Numbered from the stretch's first letter, positions 23,762-31,775 are shown. The stretch is DNA of 33,823 bases from Bacteroidales bacterium (GCA_016281475.1 JAEEIS010000209.1:1-33823), one strand, 5' to 3'. Numbers and translations are program-made. The notes: generated by a model from the letters alone, not told the origin.

Positions 23762-24595
23762 TCAGTTTTCAGACTCCAACCTCCCTATCACCCTTTCGAA
23801 CAGGGTGGTCATCTTCTCGGCGGCGAGGTTGGCCTGGCGCACCACGTCGTCGCCGTCGTTGAGGCAGGTGTCGCTGAGGTCGTTGGACTGGTTGGTGATG
23901 ATGCTCATGCCGAAGATTTCCATGCCGCAGTGGCGTGCTACGATTACCTCGGGGATGGTGGACATGCCTGCCGCATCGCCACCGATGGCGGCATAGTAGC
24001 GATACTCGGCACGGGTTTCGTAGGTGGGGCCTGTGCCACCGACATATACGCCCTGCTGGAGGGTGAGACCCATCTGCGCGGCCTCGTCAATGACGAGCTT
24101 GCGGATGCGGGTGCTGTAGACGGTGGTCATGTCGGGGAAACGGGGGCCGAACTCGTCCATATTGGGGCCAATGAGCGGGTTGGGCAGGAGGTTGACATGG
24201 TCGGTGATTATCATCATGTCGCCCACACGGTAGGTGGGATTGACGGCACCGGCGGCGTTGCTGACGAAGAGGGTCTTGATGCCCAGACGCGCCATGACGC
24301 GCACGGGGAAGGTGACTTCCTGCATGGTGTAGCCTTCGTAGTAGTGGAAGCGGCCTTGCATGGCCATGACGTTCTTACCACCGAGGGTGCCGATGATGAG
24401 GTTGCCCTTGTGGCCTACGGCTGTGGAACGCTTGAAGTTGGGTATGCCGGCATAGGGGATGGTCAGGGGGTCTTCGATACGGTCGGCCATGAGGCCAAGG
24501 CCGCTGCCGAGGATGACGGCTATTTGCGGCATGGGGCGGTCGCCAAGACACTGGCGGATATAGTCGGCGGTTTCGTCTATCTTGTGTATCAACAT
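23762..24595 (-). CDS. Purine nucleoside phosphorylase (class I, trimeric type)
   Basis: The 277-residue length fits the trimeric PNP family, which splits inosine and guanosine with phosphate to base and ribose 1-phosphate. Seen motifs: AVILGSGLGLMADRI (phosphate-binding Ser), VGHKGNLIIG, MQGRFHYYEGYTMQEV (with the phosphate-site His), LFVSNAAGAVNP, and the base-binding segment GVYVGGTGPTYETRAE (Glu), then DAAGMSTIPEVIVARH and SIITNQSNDL (Asn). It is cytosolic, in purine salvage. It follows the nuclease-domain gene by 18 bases and rdgB lies one gene further upstream, so this cluster is centred on nucleotide metabolism and pool cleaning. Confidence 0.95.
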   Translation of the reverse strand: MLIHKIDETADYIRQCLGDRPMPQIAVILGSGLGLMADRIEDPLTIPYAGIPNFKRSTAVGHKGNLIIGTLGGKNVMAMQGRFHYYEGYTMQEVTFPVRVMARLGIKTLFVSNAAGAVNPTYRVGDMMIITDHVNLLPNPLIGPNMDEFGPRFPDMTTVYSTRIRKLVIDEAAQMGLTLQQGVYVGGTGPTYETRAEYRYYAAIGGDAAGMSTIPEVIVARHCGMEIFGMSIITNQSNDLSDTCLNDGDDVVRQANLAAEKMTTLFERVIGRLESEN

Positions 24596-24613
24596 GTTTA
24601 TGGGGATTAGGGG

Positions 24614-25183
24614 TTAATGGGTGTTGTTGTCTTTCAATTGATTGATGCGCTCCAAGATTTCGGCGGCCTGCTCGTAGTCTTCGTTTGCCTCGCATTCGCG
24701 CAACTGCTGTTCGAGGTCTTCGAGTGTGGCTTGGTGCATGGCGGCATTCCCTACAGGGGGCAGGTTGTCGGTGAGGGCGTTGGGGTCCATCGAGGTCTCT
24801 TCTAGCACGTTGAGGTCGATGAGGATGTCGCAGTGCTGCATGATGGCAAGGACGATGGCGTCGCTGGTGCGGCTGTCGATGCGTTTCTCGGAGAAGCCGT
24901 CGCTGATGTAGAGGGTGGAATAGAAGATGCCCTCGTCGAAGCGGTCGATGGTCACCTTCTTCAAGGTGAGCATGTATTCCTCAAGGATGTGATTGAGCAG
25001 GTTGTGGGTGAGCGGGCGGCGCGCCTCTTTCTGTTCTATTGCCATGATGATGGCCTGCGCCTCGGCCTCGCCAATGAGGACGGGGACGTGCTTGCCGCGT
25101 TCCGGAGCGTTGAGCACCAGGATGTAGGAGTCGGTCATCGACATGGTTTGCGAAATCTGCAGGGGATAGACTTGGGTGTACAC
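24614..25183 (-). CDS. Bifunctional nuclease (BFN/DUF151) domain protein with UVR motif
   Basis: In 189 residues, positions 5-130 match the BFN family (YILVLNAPERGKHVPVLIGE, EAQAIIMAIE, RPLTHNLLNHIL, DSRTSDAIVLAI). The C-terminal helix pair (LEDLEQQLRECEANEDYEQA, then AEILERINQLK) is a UVR motif as found in UvrB and UvrC. The family has reported nuclease activity in plants and Mycobacterium, but the bacterial role is unclear. The start is a GTG at 25183, needed to include the first domain strand (YPLQISQT); ATG starts lie 13 and 15 codons later. Its stop codon falls inside a short repeat (24609-24622), and a heptamer repeat tract lies just upstream of the start. Confidence 0.88.
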   Translation of the reverse strand: MYTQVYPLQISQTMSMTDSYILVLNAPERGKHVPVLIGEAEAQAIIMAIEQKEARRPLTHNLLNHILEEYMLTLKKVTIDRFDEGIFYSTLYISDGFSEKRIDSRTSDAIVLAIMQHCDILIDLNVLEETSMDPNALTDNLPPVGNAAMHQATLEDLEQQLRECEANEDYEQAAEILERINQLKDNNTH

Positions 25184-25187
25184 GGAA

Positions 25188-25215
25188 ATTGAGAATTGAG
25201 AATTGAAAATTGAGA
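25188..25215. repeat. Heptamer repeat between rdgB and the BFN gene, 4 units
   Basis: ATTGAGA, ATTGAGA, ATTGAAA, ATTGAGA form an exact 7-base period. It is the same unit as inside alaS (18094-18128), here in an intergenic position a few bases upstream of the GTG start at 25183. Confidence 0.93.
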
Positions 25216-25233
25216 ATTAGCTGCCGAACCAAT

Positions 25234-25809
25234 TTATTTTGTCAGGTATTCGACCAACTGTTTGACAGCGAGGCCGCGGTGGCTGATCATGTTCTTCACC
25301 TCGAGGGGCATCTCGGCAAAGCTGACGGCAAAGCGGTCGGGCATGAAGATGGGGTCGTAGCCGAAGCCGTCGGTGCCGTAGCGTTCGGTGAGGATGACAC
25401 CGTCGACACGGCCTTCGAAATATCGCGGCACACCGTTTTCAATCAGACAGATGACCGTGCGGAAACAGGCGCGGCGGTTGGTGTTGCCGTCGAGGGCGGC
25501 AAGGAGCTTGTTGATGTTGTCGTCGAAGGAGCAATGCTCGCCGGCGTAGCGTGCGCTGTACACCCCCGGCGCACCGTCGAGGGCTTCGACCTCGAGGCCG
25601 GTGTCGTCGGCAAAGCAGTCGGTGTGGACGCGGTCCCACACCCATTGCGCTTTTTGCAGGGCATTGCCTTGCAAGGTGTCTGCGGTTTCGGGAATATCGC
25701 CCTCCAAACCCATGTCGGAGAGACTTTTTATCTGCACTGAGTCGTGCAGTATCTCACTAACTTCGTGAAGCTTGTGCTTGTTATTTGTTGCAAAAACCAG
25801 AGTTCTCAT
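25234..25809 (-). CDS. rdgB: XTP/dITP pyrophosphatase (RdgB/HAM1)
   Basis: The 191-residue protein has the whole HAM1 signature set: LVFATNNKHKLHEVSEIL (with the substrate-binding TNNxxK), FADDTGLEVEALDGAPGVYS (catalytic Asp pair), ARYAG, FEGRVDGVI, GFGYDPIF, FAEMPLEVKNMISHR. It hydrolyses non-canonical purine triphosphates to monophosphates, keeping ITP, dITP and XTP out of nucleic acids. The start is ATG 25809; the frame open to 25848 encodes a hydrophobic stretch that lies across the promoter. A -7 box ends only six bases before the ATG, so the mRNA may be nearly leaderless. It is the first gene of the cluster with the BFN protein and purine nucleoside phosphorylase. Confidence 0.96.
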   Translation of the reverse strand: MRTLVFATNNKHKLHEVSEILHDSVQIKSLSDMGLEGDIPETADTLQGNALQKAQWVWDRVHTDCFADDTGLEVEALDGAPGVYSARYAGEHCSFDDNINKLLAALDGNTNRRACFRTVICLIENGVPRYFEGRVDGVILTERYGTDGFGYDPIFMPDRFAVSFAEMPLEVKNMISHRGLAVKQLVEYLTK

Positions 25810-25815
25810 ATCATG

Positions 25816-25823
25816 CAAAAATA
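25816..25823 (-). promoter_or_regulatory. -7 promoter box for rdgB
   Basis: TATTTTTG on the minus strand fits TAnnTTTG and is followed by CATGAT and the rdgB ATG. With transcription normally starting about six bases beyond the box, the message would have almost no leader. Confidence 0.65.
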
Positions 25824-25925
25824 CACAAAAAAATACAATTAATAACATTTAATTATTATTTTGCACAATAAGTGTGGGGAAAAGTCGTTATGTAATATTA
25901 ATTCTTGTAAAAAGGAAATGACATT

Positions 25926-27392
25926 ATGAAGAGAATTACACTGATTCTATTGATGCTCTTGCTGGCATCCACCACCTTTGCCAGAGAGAAGGGTTTGTCG
26001 GCTCTGTTTGGCTACTCGGCATTTTTCCTGCCCGAGAGCAATAGACCTTACGTAGAGACGTATCTGAATTTCGATGCCAGTTCGCTGAACTTGGTGAAGG
26101 ACGCGAGCGGGCAGTATCGTGCCACGGTGGAGATTACCATCGTAGTGCGCAAGGGCGACACGGTGGCATACGTGAAGAAGTACGACCTGCACAGCCCGTA
26201 CACGAGTAGCGCAGAGGCAAACAATTTCACCTTTTTCGACTTGCAGCGTTTTGCCTTGGACAACGGCATTTACGACCTTCAACTGACGCTGCGCGACAAG
26301 GCATCGGAACAGGCTCCTGCCGTGTTGAACGACAGACTGGTGGTGTATTTCCAAAACGAGACACCGTCGATGTCGAACATCCAGCTGATGTCGACCGCCA
26401 CGCCGACGGAGGTGGAGAACATGCTGTCGCGCAACGGCTACGATATGCTGCCTTACATCAACGACTTCGTTCCCGCCAACATTGCCCAGCTGCACCCCTA
26501 CATCGAGGTGTACAACCTCGACAAGGAACTGGACGGCAAGCCATACGTGGTCTATTTCAGCATCGAGCAGAAAGAGACCAGCCGCCGCATTGCCGCCTTC
26601 GACACCTTTATCAGCCGGCCTGCATCGAAGAAAATCGACCCCATCTTTGGCTCCGTCGACATCTCCACGTTGCCGTCGGGCAACTACAACCTGGTTGCCG
26701 AGGTACGCAATATGAAAGGCGAGACACTCAGAAAGAAACGCATCTCGTTCCAACGCTCCAACCCCGGCATCAGCAACGACGAGATAACCGAGGACCATGT
26801 GGCTGCCTCGTTCGTGGGACTGATTACCGACGAGACCAAGCTGAACTACTATATCCGTGCGCTCTATCCCGTTTCGTCGCCCAACGAGGTGAGTGTTGCC
26901 GACCACCTGCTGAAAAGTGGCAACATGGCTGAGAAGCAGTCGTTTTTCTACCGTTTCTGGCTCGACCGCGACATGATGGACCCCGAGAGCAAGTGGAACG
27001 AATACCTTGTACGGCTCACCTACGTGGACGAGAACTACAGCTATCCCAAGACCCCCGGCTACATGACCGACCGCGGACGCGTGTATCTGCAATACGGCCC
27101 GCCCGACTATGTGCGCGACGAGAAGAACTTCGTGGGTGCCTTGAATATCGAGGGGCTGGGACAGATACACTATCTGCCCTACCAGCTGTGGCGCTACAAT
27201 CGGCTGGAGAACGACTTCCCCAACCGCGTGTTCCTCTTCTGGGACGAGTTTCGCAGCGGCTACTACAAGCTGCTGAACTCCAACGCCCGAGGCGAGATAA
27301 TCATGCCCAACTGGGAACGTATGCTGAGCCAAAATCAGCTGGAAGAGGATGTCCAAGGCGAAGTGGGGCAACAATTCGAAAGAGGATTTTGA
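25926..27392 (+). CDS. GWxTD-domain protein, secreted
   Basis: The 488-residue protein has a signal peptide (MKRITLILLMLLLASTTFA, then RE), beta-rich segments in the first 330 residues and a C-terminal GWxTD domain: FYRFWLDRDMMDP, NEYLVRLTYVDENY, GYMTDRGRVYLQYGPPDYV, LPYQLWRYNR, NRVFLFWDE. The diagnostic Trp of GWxTD is Tyr here (GYMTD). The family is common in Bacteroidota and its function is not established; it acts outside the cytoplasm. An A/G-rich AAGGAAATG precedes the ATG at 25926 and may be the ribosome site. The downstream acyltransferase gene begins 12 bases after its stop, so the two are probably cotranscribed and may both serve the envelope. Confidence 0.88.
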   Translation: MKRITLILLMLLLASTTFAREKGLSALFGYSAFFLPESNRPYVETYLNFDASSLNLVKDASGQYRATVEITIVVRKGDTVAYVKKYDLHSPYTSSAEANNFTFFDLQRFALDNGIYDLQLTLRDKASEQAPAVLNDRLVVYFQNETPSMSNIQLMSTATPTEVENMLSRNGYDMLPYINDFVPANIAQLHPYIEVYNLDKELDGKPYVVYFSIEQKETSRRIAAFDTFISRPASKKIDPIFGSVDISTLPSGNYNLVAEVRNMKGETLRKKRISFQRSNPGISNDEITEDHVAASFVGLITDETKLNYYIRALYPVSSPNEVSVADHLLKSGNMAEKQSFFYRFWLDRDMMDPESKWNEYLVRLTYVDENYSYPKTPGYMTDRGRVYLQYGPPDYVRDEKNFVGALNIEGLGQIHYLPYQLWRYNRLENDFPNRVFLFWDEFRSGYYKLLNSNARGEIIMPNWERMLSQNQLEEDVQGEVGQQFERGF

Positions 27393-27404
27393 ATCTAGTA
27401 GAGA

Positions 27405-28241
27405 TTGGCCATCCTGTCTGAAATAATATATTTTGTGGTGTATCATCTGGTGCGTTACCGCCGCAAGGTGACGCGCACCAATCTTGCCAACGCCTATCCC
27501 GACCGCACGGCAGAAGAGCGTCGCGCCATCGAGAAGGCCTACTACCACCACATCAGCGACCTGCTGGTGGAGGGGCTGTATAACCTCTATGCCCGTCCGC
27601 AATCCATCATGCGCCGCTACCATTTTGTCAACCGCCAACTGCTGAACCGCTACTACGAGCAGGGGCAGAGCATCGTCCTCATGTCCGCCCACTACAACAA
27701 CTGGGAGTATATGATCACCTCGCTCAACTTCCAGGTGATGCACCACGGCATAGGGGTGGGCAAACCGCTCAACGACAAGCTGGTTGCCAGCTATGTCACA
27801 CGCCGCAGAGGCCGTTTCGGCACCGAGATTGTCGACCACACCAACGTGCGCCAGACGATGGACTATTACCGACAGCACAAGGTGCCGGTGGCCTACATGA
27901 TGCTCTCCGACCAGTCGCCCAGCGACGAGCGCAAAAGCTTCTGGACCATGTTTATGCACCAAGAGACCCCGTTTCTGTACGGTGCCGAATATTTTGCCCG
28001 CAAGTACGACATGCCCGTCATCTACTACGACGTGGCGAAGACCTCGCGCGGACACTACGAGGTGCGGTTCACCCTCCTGTGCGACAAGCCCAACGAGGTG
28101 ACGCAATACACCATCATCTCGCGCTACATACAACACCTGAGAAACACCATCGACGCGGCGCCGCAATATTGGCTTTGGTCGCACCGCCGTTGGAAACGCA
28201 AACGCCCTGCCGACATACCACTAAACCCATTAACCCCTTAA
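27405..28241 (+). CDS. LpxL/HtrB-like lipid acyltransferase, N-terminally short
   Basis: The 278-residue frame matches the lauroyl/myristoyl acyltransferase family (PF03279): YRRKVTRTNLANAYPDRTAE, the catalytic HxxxxE motif in SAHYNNWEY, MMLSDQSPSDE, and the closing WLWSHRRWKRK. It should transfer an acyl chain to lipid A or a similar lipid at the inner membrane face. Homologues start with about 25 more residues that form the membrane anchor; here an in-frame TAG (27399) precedes the frame and the only start is the TTG at 27405. The gene may therefore be trimmed by a deletion next to the GWxTD gene, or use a non-standard start. A family 2 glycosyltransferase gene follows after 13 bases. Confidence 0.85.
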   Translation: MAILSEIIYFVVYHLVRYRRKVTRTNLANAYPDRTAEERRAIEKAYYHHISDLLVEGLYNLYARPQSIMRRYHFVNRQLLNRYYEQGQSIVLMSAHYNNWEYMITSLNFQVMHHGIGVGKPLNDKLVASYVTRRRGRFGTEIVDHTNVRQTMDYYRQHKVPVAYMMLSDQSPSDERKSFWTMFMHQETPFLYGAEYFARKYDMPVIYYDVAKTSRGHYEVRFTLLCDKPNEVTQYTIISRYIQHLRNTIDAAPQYWLWSHRRWKRKRPADIPLNPLTP

Positions 28242-28254
28242 CTTTCATCTGCTA

Positions 28255-29256
28255 ATGAAAACAGCTGTAGTCATACTCAATTGGAATGGGAAGCACATGC
28301 TCGAACGCTTTCTCCCTTCGGTAACAGCCTATACCACAGGCGATGCCGAAGTGGTGATTGCCGACAATGGCTCCACCGACGACTCACTGTCCTTCCTCCG
28401 CGAGCAATACCCCTCGCTGCGCATCATTGCGCTGGACAAGAACTACGGCTTTGCCGACGGCTACAACTGCGCCTTGGCACAAATCGAGGCCGACTACTAT
28501 GTGTTGCTCAACGACGATGTGGAGGTGACGCCCAACTGGATCGACCCCGTCGTCGCCCAGATGCAGCAACACCCCGACACCGCCATCTGCCAACCTAAGC
28601 TGCTGATGTATGACCAGCGCGACACCTTCGAATATGCCGGAGGCGCAGGCGGCTTTATCGACAAATACGGCTACCCCTTCTGCCGCGGACGGTTGTTCAC
28701 CACCCTCGAGCAGGACAACGGCCAGTACGACGATGCCCGCGAGATATTCTGGGCCTCGGGAGCGGCCATGTTTGTCCGCGCCGACGTGTGGAAACAATTG
28801 GGCGGCCTCGACGGTGAATTTTTCGCCCACATGGAGGAGATAGACTTCTGCTGGCGCGCCAAGAATGCAGGCTATCGCGTGGAATATTGCCCACAGTCGG
28901 TGGTCTACCACGTCGGCGGCGGCACCCTGCCCAAGTCCAACCCCCGCAAGACATACCTCAACTTCCGCAACAACATGGCACTGCTCTACAAAAACCTCCC
29001 CCAAAGCCGTCTGGCATGGGTGATGGTATGCCGGATGGTGCTCGACTATGTGGCCGCATTCAAGTTCCTACTCGAAGGCAAACCGCAGGAGTTCAACGCT
29101 GTTGCACGCGCCCATCGTGCCTTTTATAAGTGGAAGCCCGCACTCAAGGCGCGCCGCTGTCGCGATGCCCGTCCCGTCAGCTGCACCCTCAACAGCCTGC
29201 TGCTGATACACTATTATTTACTAAAGAAAAAACAGTTCTCAAAATACAAATTATAA
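28255..29256 (+). CDS. Glycosyltransferase family 2 (rhamnosyltransferase-like)
   Basis: The 333-residue protein is a soluble GT-A enzyme: VVILNWNGKHMLERFLPSV, VVIADNGSTDDSLSFL, LDKNYGFADGYN, LLNDDVEVTPNW (the metal-binding DDV), ASGAAMFVRADVWKQLGG, and HMEEIDFCWRAKNAGY (catalytic acidic motif). The tail has a hydrophobic patch (LNSLLLIHYYLLKK) that could touch the membrane. Such enzymes add sugars, often rhamnose, to cell-surface polysaccharide; the actual sugar is unknown. It starts 13 bases after the acyltransferase gene, so envelope lipid and glycan genes are paired in one transcript. Confidence 0.92.
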   Translation: MKTAVVILNWNGKHMLERFLPSVTAYTTGDAEVVIADNGSTDDSLSFLREQYPSLRIIALDKNYGFADGYNCALAQIEADYYVLLNDDVEVTPNWIDPVVAQMQQHPDTAICQPKLLMYDQRDTFEYAGGAGGFIDKYGYPFCRGRLFTTLEQDNGQYDDAREIFWASGAAMFVRADVWKQLGGLDGEFFAHMEEIDFCWRAKNAGYRVEYCPQSVVYHVGGGTLPKSNPRKTYLNFRNNMALLYKNLPQSRLAWVMVCRMVLDYVAAFKFLLEGKPQEFNAVARAHRAFYKWKPALKARRCRDARPVSCTLNSLLLIHYYLLKKKQFSKYKL

Positions 29257-29259
29257 CAT

Positions 29260-29283
29260 CGAAATAACGTAATAACGAAATAA
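29260..29283. repeat. 8-bp tandem repeat in front of gltX, 3 units
   Basis: CGAAATAA, CGTAATAA, CGAAATAA repeat with an 8-base period in the 39-base gap between the glycosyltransferase stop and the gltX start. It is another short tandem repeat directly upstream of a synthetase gene. Confidence 0.7.
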
Positions 29284-29295
29284 CTTCTTAATAAT

Positions 29296-30867
29296 ATGAG
29301 AAAAGTCCGCGTTCGTTTCGCACCCAGTCCCACCGGCCCGCTGCACATTGGCGGCGTGCGCACCGCATTGTACAACTATCTTTTCGCCCGTCAGAACGGC
29401 GGCGACATGATTCTCCGCATCGAAGACACCGACCAGACCCGCTTCGTCCCCGGTGCCGAAGACTACATCATCGAAGCCCTCACCTGGCTCGGCATCGAAT
29501 TTGACGAGGGCGTCCACATCGGCGGCAACTACGGCCCCTACCGCCAAAGCGACCGCAAGCCCATCTACCGCCAGTATGCCGACCAGCTCATCCGCGACGG
29601 CTGGGCCTACTATGCCTTCGACCGTCCCGAGGCACTGGATGCCAAGCGCAAAGAGTATGAGGCACAGAAGAAGACCTTTCAATATGACTGCAACACCCGC
29701 GGCGACATGGAGAACAGCCTCTCCCTGCCTGCCGACGAGGTGCAGCGCCGTCTCGACAGCGGAGAGCCCTACGTGGTGCGATTCAAATTCCCCGACAATA
29801 TCGACATCACCGTCCACGACCTCATCCGTGGCGATGTCACCATGAACAGCCGCCTGCTGGACGACAAGGTGCTCTTCAAGTCCGACGGCATGCCCACCTA
29901 CCACCTCGCCAACATCGTCGACGACCACCTCATGGAGGTCTCGCACGTCATCCGTGGCGAGGAATGGCTGCCCTCCGCACCCCTCCATGTCATGCTCTAC
30001 CGTGCCTTTGGCTGGGAAGACACCATGCCCCAGTTTGCCCACCTGCCCCTGCTCCTCAAGCCCGATGGCAACGGCAAACTCAGCAAGCGCGACGGCGACC
30101 GACTCGGCTTCCCCGTCTTCCCACTCGACTGGCACAACCCCGAGACTGGCGAAATCTCCAGCGGCTATCGCGAGCGCGGCTACCTGCCCGAGGCCGTAGT
30201 CAACATGCTTGCCCTCCTCGGTTGGAACCCCGGCAACGACCAGGAGCTGATGACCATGGACGAGCTGATAAAGCTCTTCAGCATCGAGCATATCAGCAAG
30301 AGCGGTGCCAAATTCAACGTCGAAAAAGCCAAGTGGTTCAACCACGAATACCTGCAGAAATGCCCCGACCAGCGGCTAGCTGAGATGTTCCTACCCCAAC
30401 TCAATGAGCACGGCATAAAAGTAGAAGACACCAAGTCGAACAACTTTCAACTTTCAACATTCAACCTTCAATACGTTGTCAATGTCTGCGGCATGATGAA
30501 GGAACGCATCTCCTTCCCCAGCGAACTCTGGGACCAGACACACTACTTCTTCGTCGCCCCCACCGAGTACGACCCCAAGGCCGTCGCCAAGCGTTGGAAG
30601 CCCGGCATGACCACCCACATGGCCAAGGTCATCGAAATCCTCAACACCGTCCCCTTCGAGTACGACGCCATCCACCAAGCCCTCCTTGAGGACTACATCA
30701 AAGGCCACGAGCTCAACATGGGACAGATAATGAACTCGCTACGTCTCGCCGTCGTAGGCACCACCGTCGGCCCCGACATGCTCACCCTCGTCATGACCAT
30801 TGGCAAAGAGGAGACCATCGCCCGCGTCCAGCGCGCCATCGATACCCTCGGCGAAATTGAAAATTAA
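29296..30867 (+). CDS. gltX: Glutamyl-tRNA synthetase
   Basis: The 523-residue class I synthetase shows the HIGH motif in [20 protein letters not shown], the glutamate pocket [10 protein letters not shown], and the KMSKS-type loop KLSKRDGD. It charges tRNA-Glu (and possibly tRNA-Gln) with glutamate. Near residues 382-393 the protein contains [12 protein letters not shown], encoded by a diverged heptamer repeat (30445-30472); related Bacteroidota enzymes that I remember have no such stretch before [12 protein letters not shown]. Its last residues (EIEN) and stop codon also fall in a heptamer-like tract. Start at ATG 29296. The OmpH-like gene follows after 40 bases. Confidence 0.98.
   Translation: MRKVRVRFAPSPTGPLHIGGVRTALYNYLFARQNGGDMILRIEDTDQTRFVPGAEDYIIEALTWLGIEFDEGVHIGGNYGPYRQSDRKPIYRQYADQLIRDGWAYYAFDRPEALDAKRKEYEAQKKTFQYDCNTRGDMENSLSLPADEVQRRLDSGEPYVVRFKFPDNIDITVHDLIRGDVTMNSRLLDDKVLFKSDGMPTYHLANIVDDHLMEVSHVIRGEEWLPSAPLHVMLYRAFGWEDTMPQFAHLPLLLKPDGNGKLSKRDGDRLGFPVFPLDWHNPETGEISSGYRERGYLPEAVVNMLALLGWNPGNDQELMTMDELIKLFSIEHISKSGAKFNVEKAKWFNHEYLQKCPDQRLAEMFLPQLNEHGIKVEDTKSNNFQLSTFNLQYVVNVCGMMKERISFPSELWDQTHYFFVAPTEYDPKAVAKRWKPGMTTHMAKVIEILNTVPFEYDAIHQALLEDYIKGHELNMGQIMNSLRLAVVGTTVGPDMLTLVMTIGKEETIARVQRAIDTLGEIEN
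30445..30472. repeat. Heptamer repeat inside gltX, 4 units
   Basis: On the plus strand TTTCAAC, TTTCAAC, ATTCAAC, CTTCAAT keep a 7-base period; the reverse complement, for example GTTGAAA and ATTGAAG, is close to the ATTGARA family. It is read in frame as [11 protein letters not shown]. Confidence 0.85.
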
Positions 30868-30872
30868 AAGTT

Positions 30873-30899
30873 CAGACCAATCCGATAATTCAGAAAAAA
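30873..30899. repeat. 9-bp tandem repeat in front of the OmpH-like gene
   Basis: CAGACCAAT, CCGATAATT, CAGAAAAAA share period and consensus with 19786-19835 in front of alaS. Confidence 0.6.
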
Positions 30900-30907
30900 A
30901 ATATACC

Positions 30908-31705
30908 ATGGAAATCAACCAAGACCTCAACAAACCCGTCGACGACAACAGCATCGACACCATCGAAATGAAAGAAATCCTAGAGCAACGTCCCGCCAAT
31001 CCCGAGCCCACTCCCGCCTGCGAGGCTCCCGCGCCGCAGCAGCCCGCTGCCGACAACGCCAGTTGCCGTAAGGACCACTGCCACACCTGCCTCACCGTCT
31101 GCAATATCCTGCTCCTCATCGGACTCATCGTCCTCTACATCCTCCACTTCACCGGCACAGGCACCCCCAGCAAGGTCAACCCCAACGCCTCCATGCCCCT
31201 CATCCCCGAGGACGGGCAGCTCAAAGTGGCCTGCGTCGACAGCGACAGCCTGCTGGCCAAATACCAGTACGCCATCGACCTCCAAGAGGAGCTCAACCGC
31301 TACAAGGATGCTCAGGAAAAGAGCTACCAGCAGCAGATGACCCAGTTCCAAAAGGACTATCAGAACTTTCTCCAGACTGGCGAGAACATGACCCTCAGCC
31401 AGCAGCAGGCCAAAGAAGCCGAGCTCAAGCAGCGTGCCGAGAAGCTCAGCACCCTCGAAGCCGAGCTGACCCAAAAAGTCCTCCAAAAGCAGATGGACTC
31501 CAACATCGAGCTCCTCAACCGCATCTTCGCCTTCGTGCGTGAGTACAATGCCGACAACCAGCAGTTCGACATCATCCTCCGCAAGACCTTCAACGACTCC
31601 CCCACCCTCTACATGAACCCCGCCATGGACATCACCGACGAGATTATAGAGGGCCTCAACAACGAGTACCAGACCGTCAAGGCCAAGAAGAAAGCCGCGA
31701 AGTAA
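30908..31705 (+). CDS. OmpH/Skp-like periplasmic chaperone family protein with N-terminal membrane anchor
   Basis: The 265-residue protein has a cytoplasmic acidic and proline-rich head (1-57), a membrane helix at about 60-82 (LTVCNILLLIGLIVLYILHF) and a periplasmic OmpH-type part: LKVACVDSDSLLAKYQYAID, then a long coiled coil (LQEELNRYKDAQEKSYQQQM, AKEAELKQRAEKLSTLEAEL), ending in the beta/helical FDIILRKTF and DITDEIIEGLNNEY. Skp proteins hold unfolded outer-membrane proteins; most have a cleaved signal peptide instead of an anchor. A cluster of Cys and His (CRKDHCHTCLTVC) sits just before and at the start of the membrane helix. Start at ATG 30908; the frame extends upstream only as a gltX shadow. 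Confidence 0.87.
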   Translation: MEINQDLNKPVDDNSIDTIEMKEILEQRPANPEPTPACEAPAPQQPAADNASCRKDHCHTCLTVCNILLLIGLIVLYILHFTGTGTPSKVNPNASMPLIPEDGQLKVACVDSDSLLAKYQYAIDLQEELNRYKDAQEKSYQQQMTQFQKDYQNFLQTGENMTLSQQQAKEAELKQRAEKLSTLEAELTQKVLQKQMDSNIELLNRIFAFVREYNADNQQFDIILRKTFNDSPTLYMNPAMDITDEIIEGLNNEYQTVKAKKKAAK

Positions 31706-31736
31706 AACGCACTAGTTTTCATCCCCTTATCAACAT

Positions 31737-31775
31737 TTCGTACCGATTTGGAGTTGCACTCCAAATCGGTACGAA
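31737..31775. terminator. Perfect 18-bp hairpin between convergent genes, no T tract
   Basis: TTCGTACCGATTTGGAGT and its exact reverse complement flank TGC. It separates the plus-strand OmpH-like gene (ends 31705) from the minus-strand ATPase gene (ends 31803). It lacks a T run on either side. Its position suggests a two-way transcription stop or a 3' end stabiliser. Confidence 0.65.

Noticed and set aside
25947..28184. A 745-codon minus-strand frame opposite the GWxTD and acyltransferase genes
   Set aside because: The plus-strand frames have a signal peptide and known family motifs; the minus frame is a Val/His-rich shadow.
7218..30472. CRISPR array from the tandem repeats
   Set aside because: The repeat units are 7 to 9 bases without spacers, and no cas gene is present.
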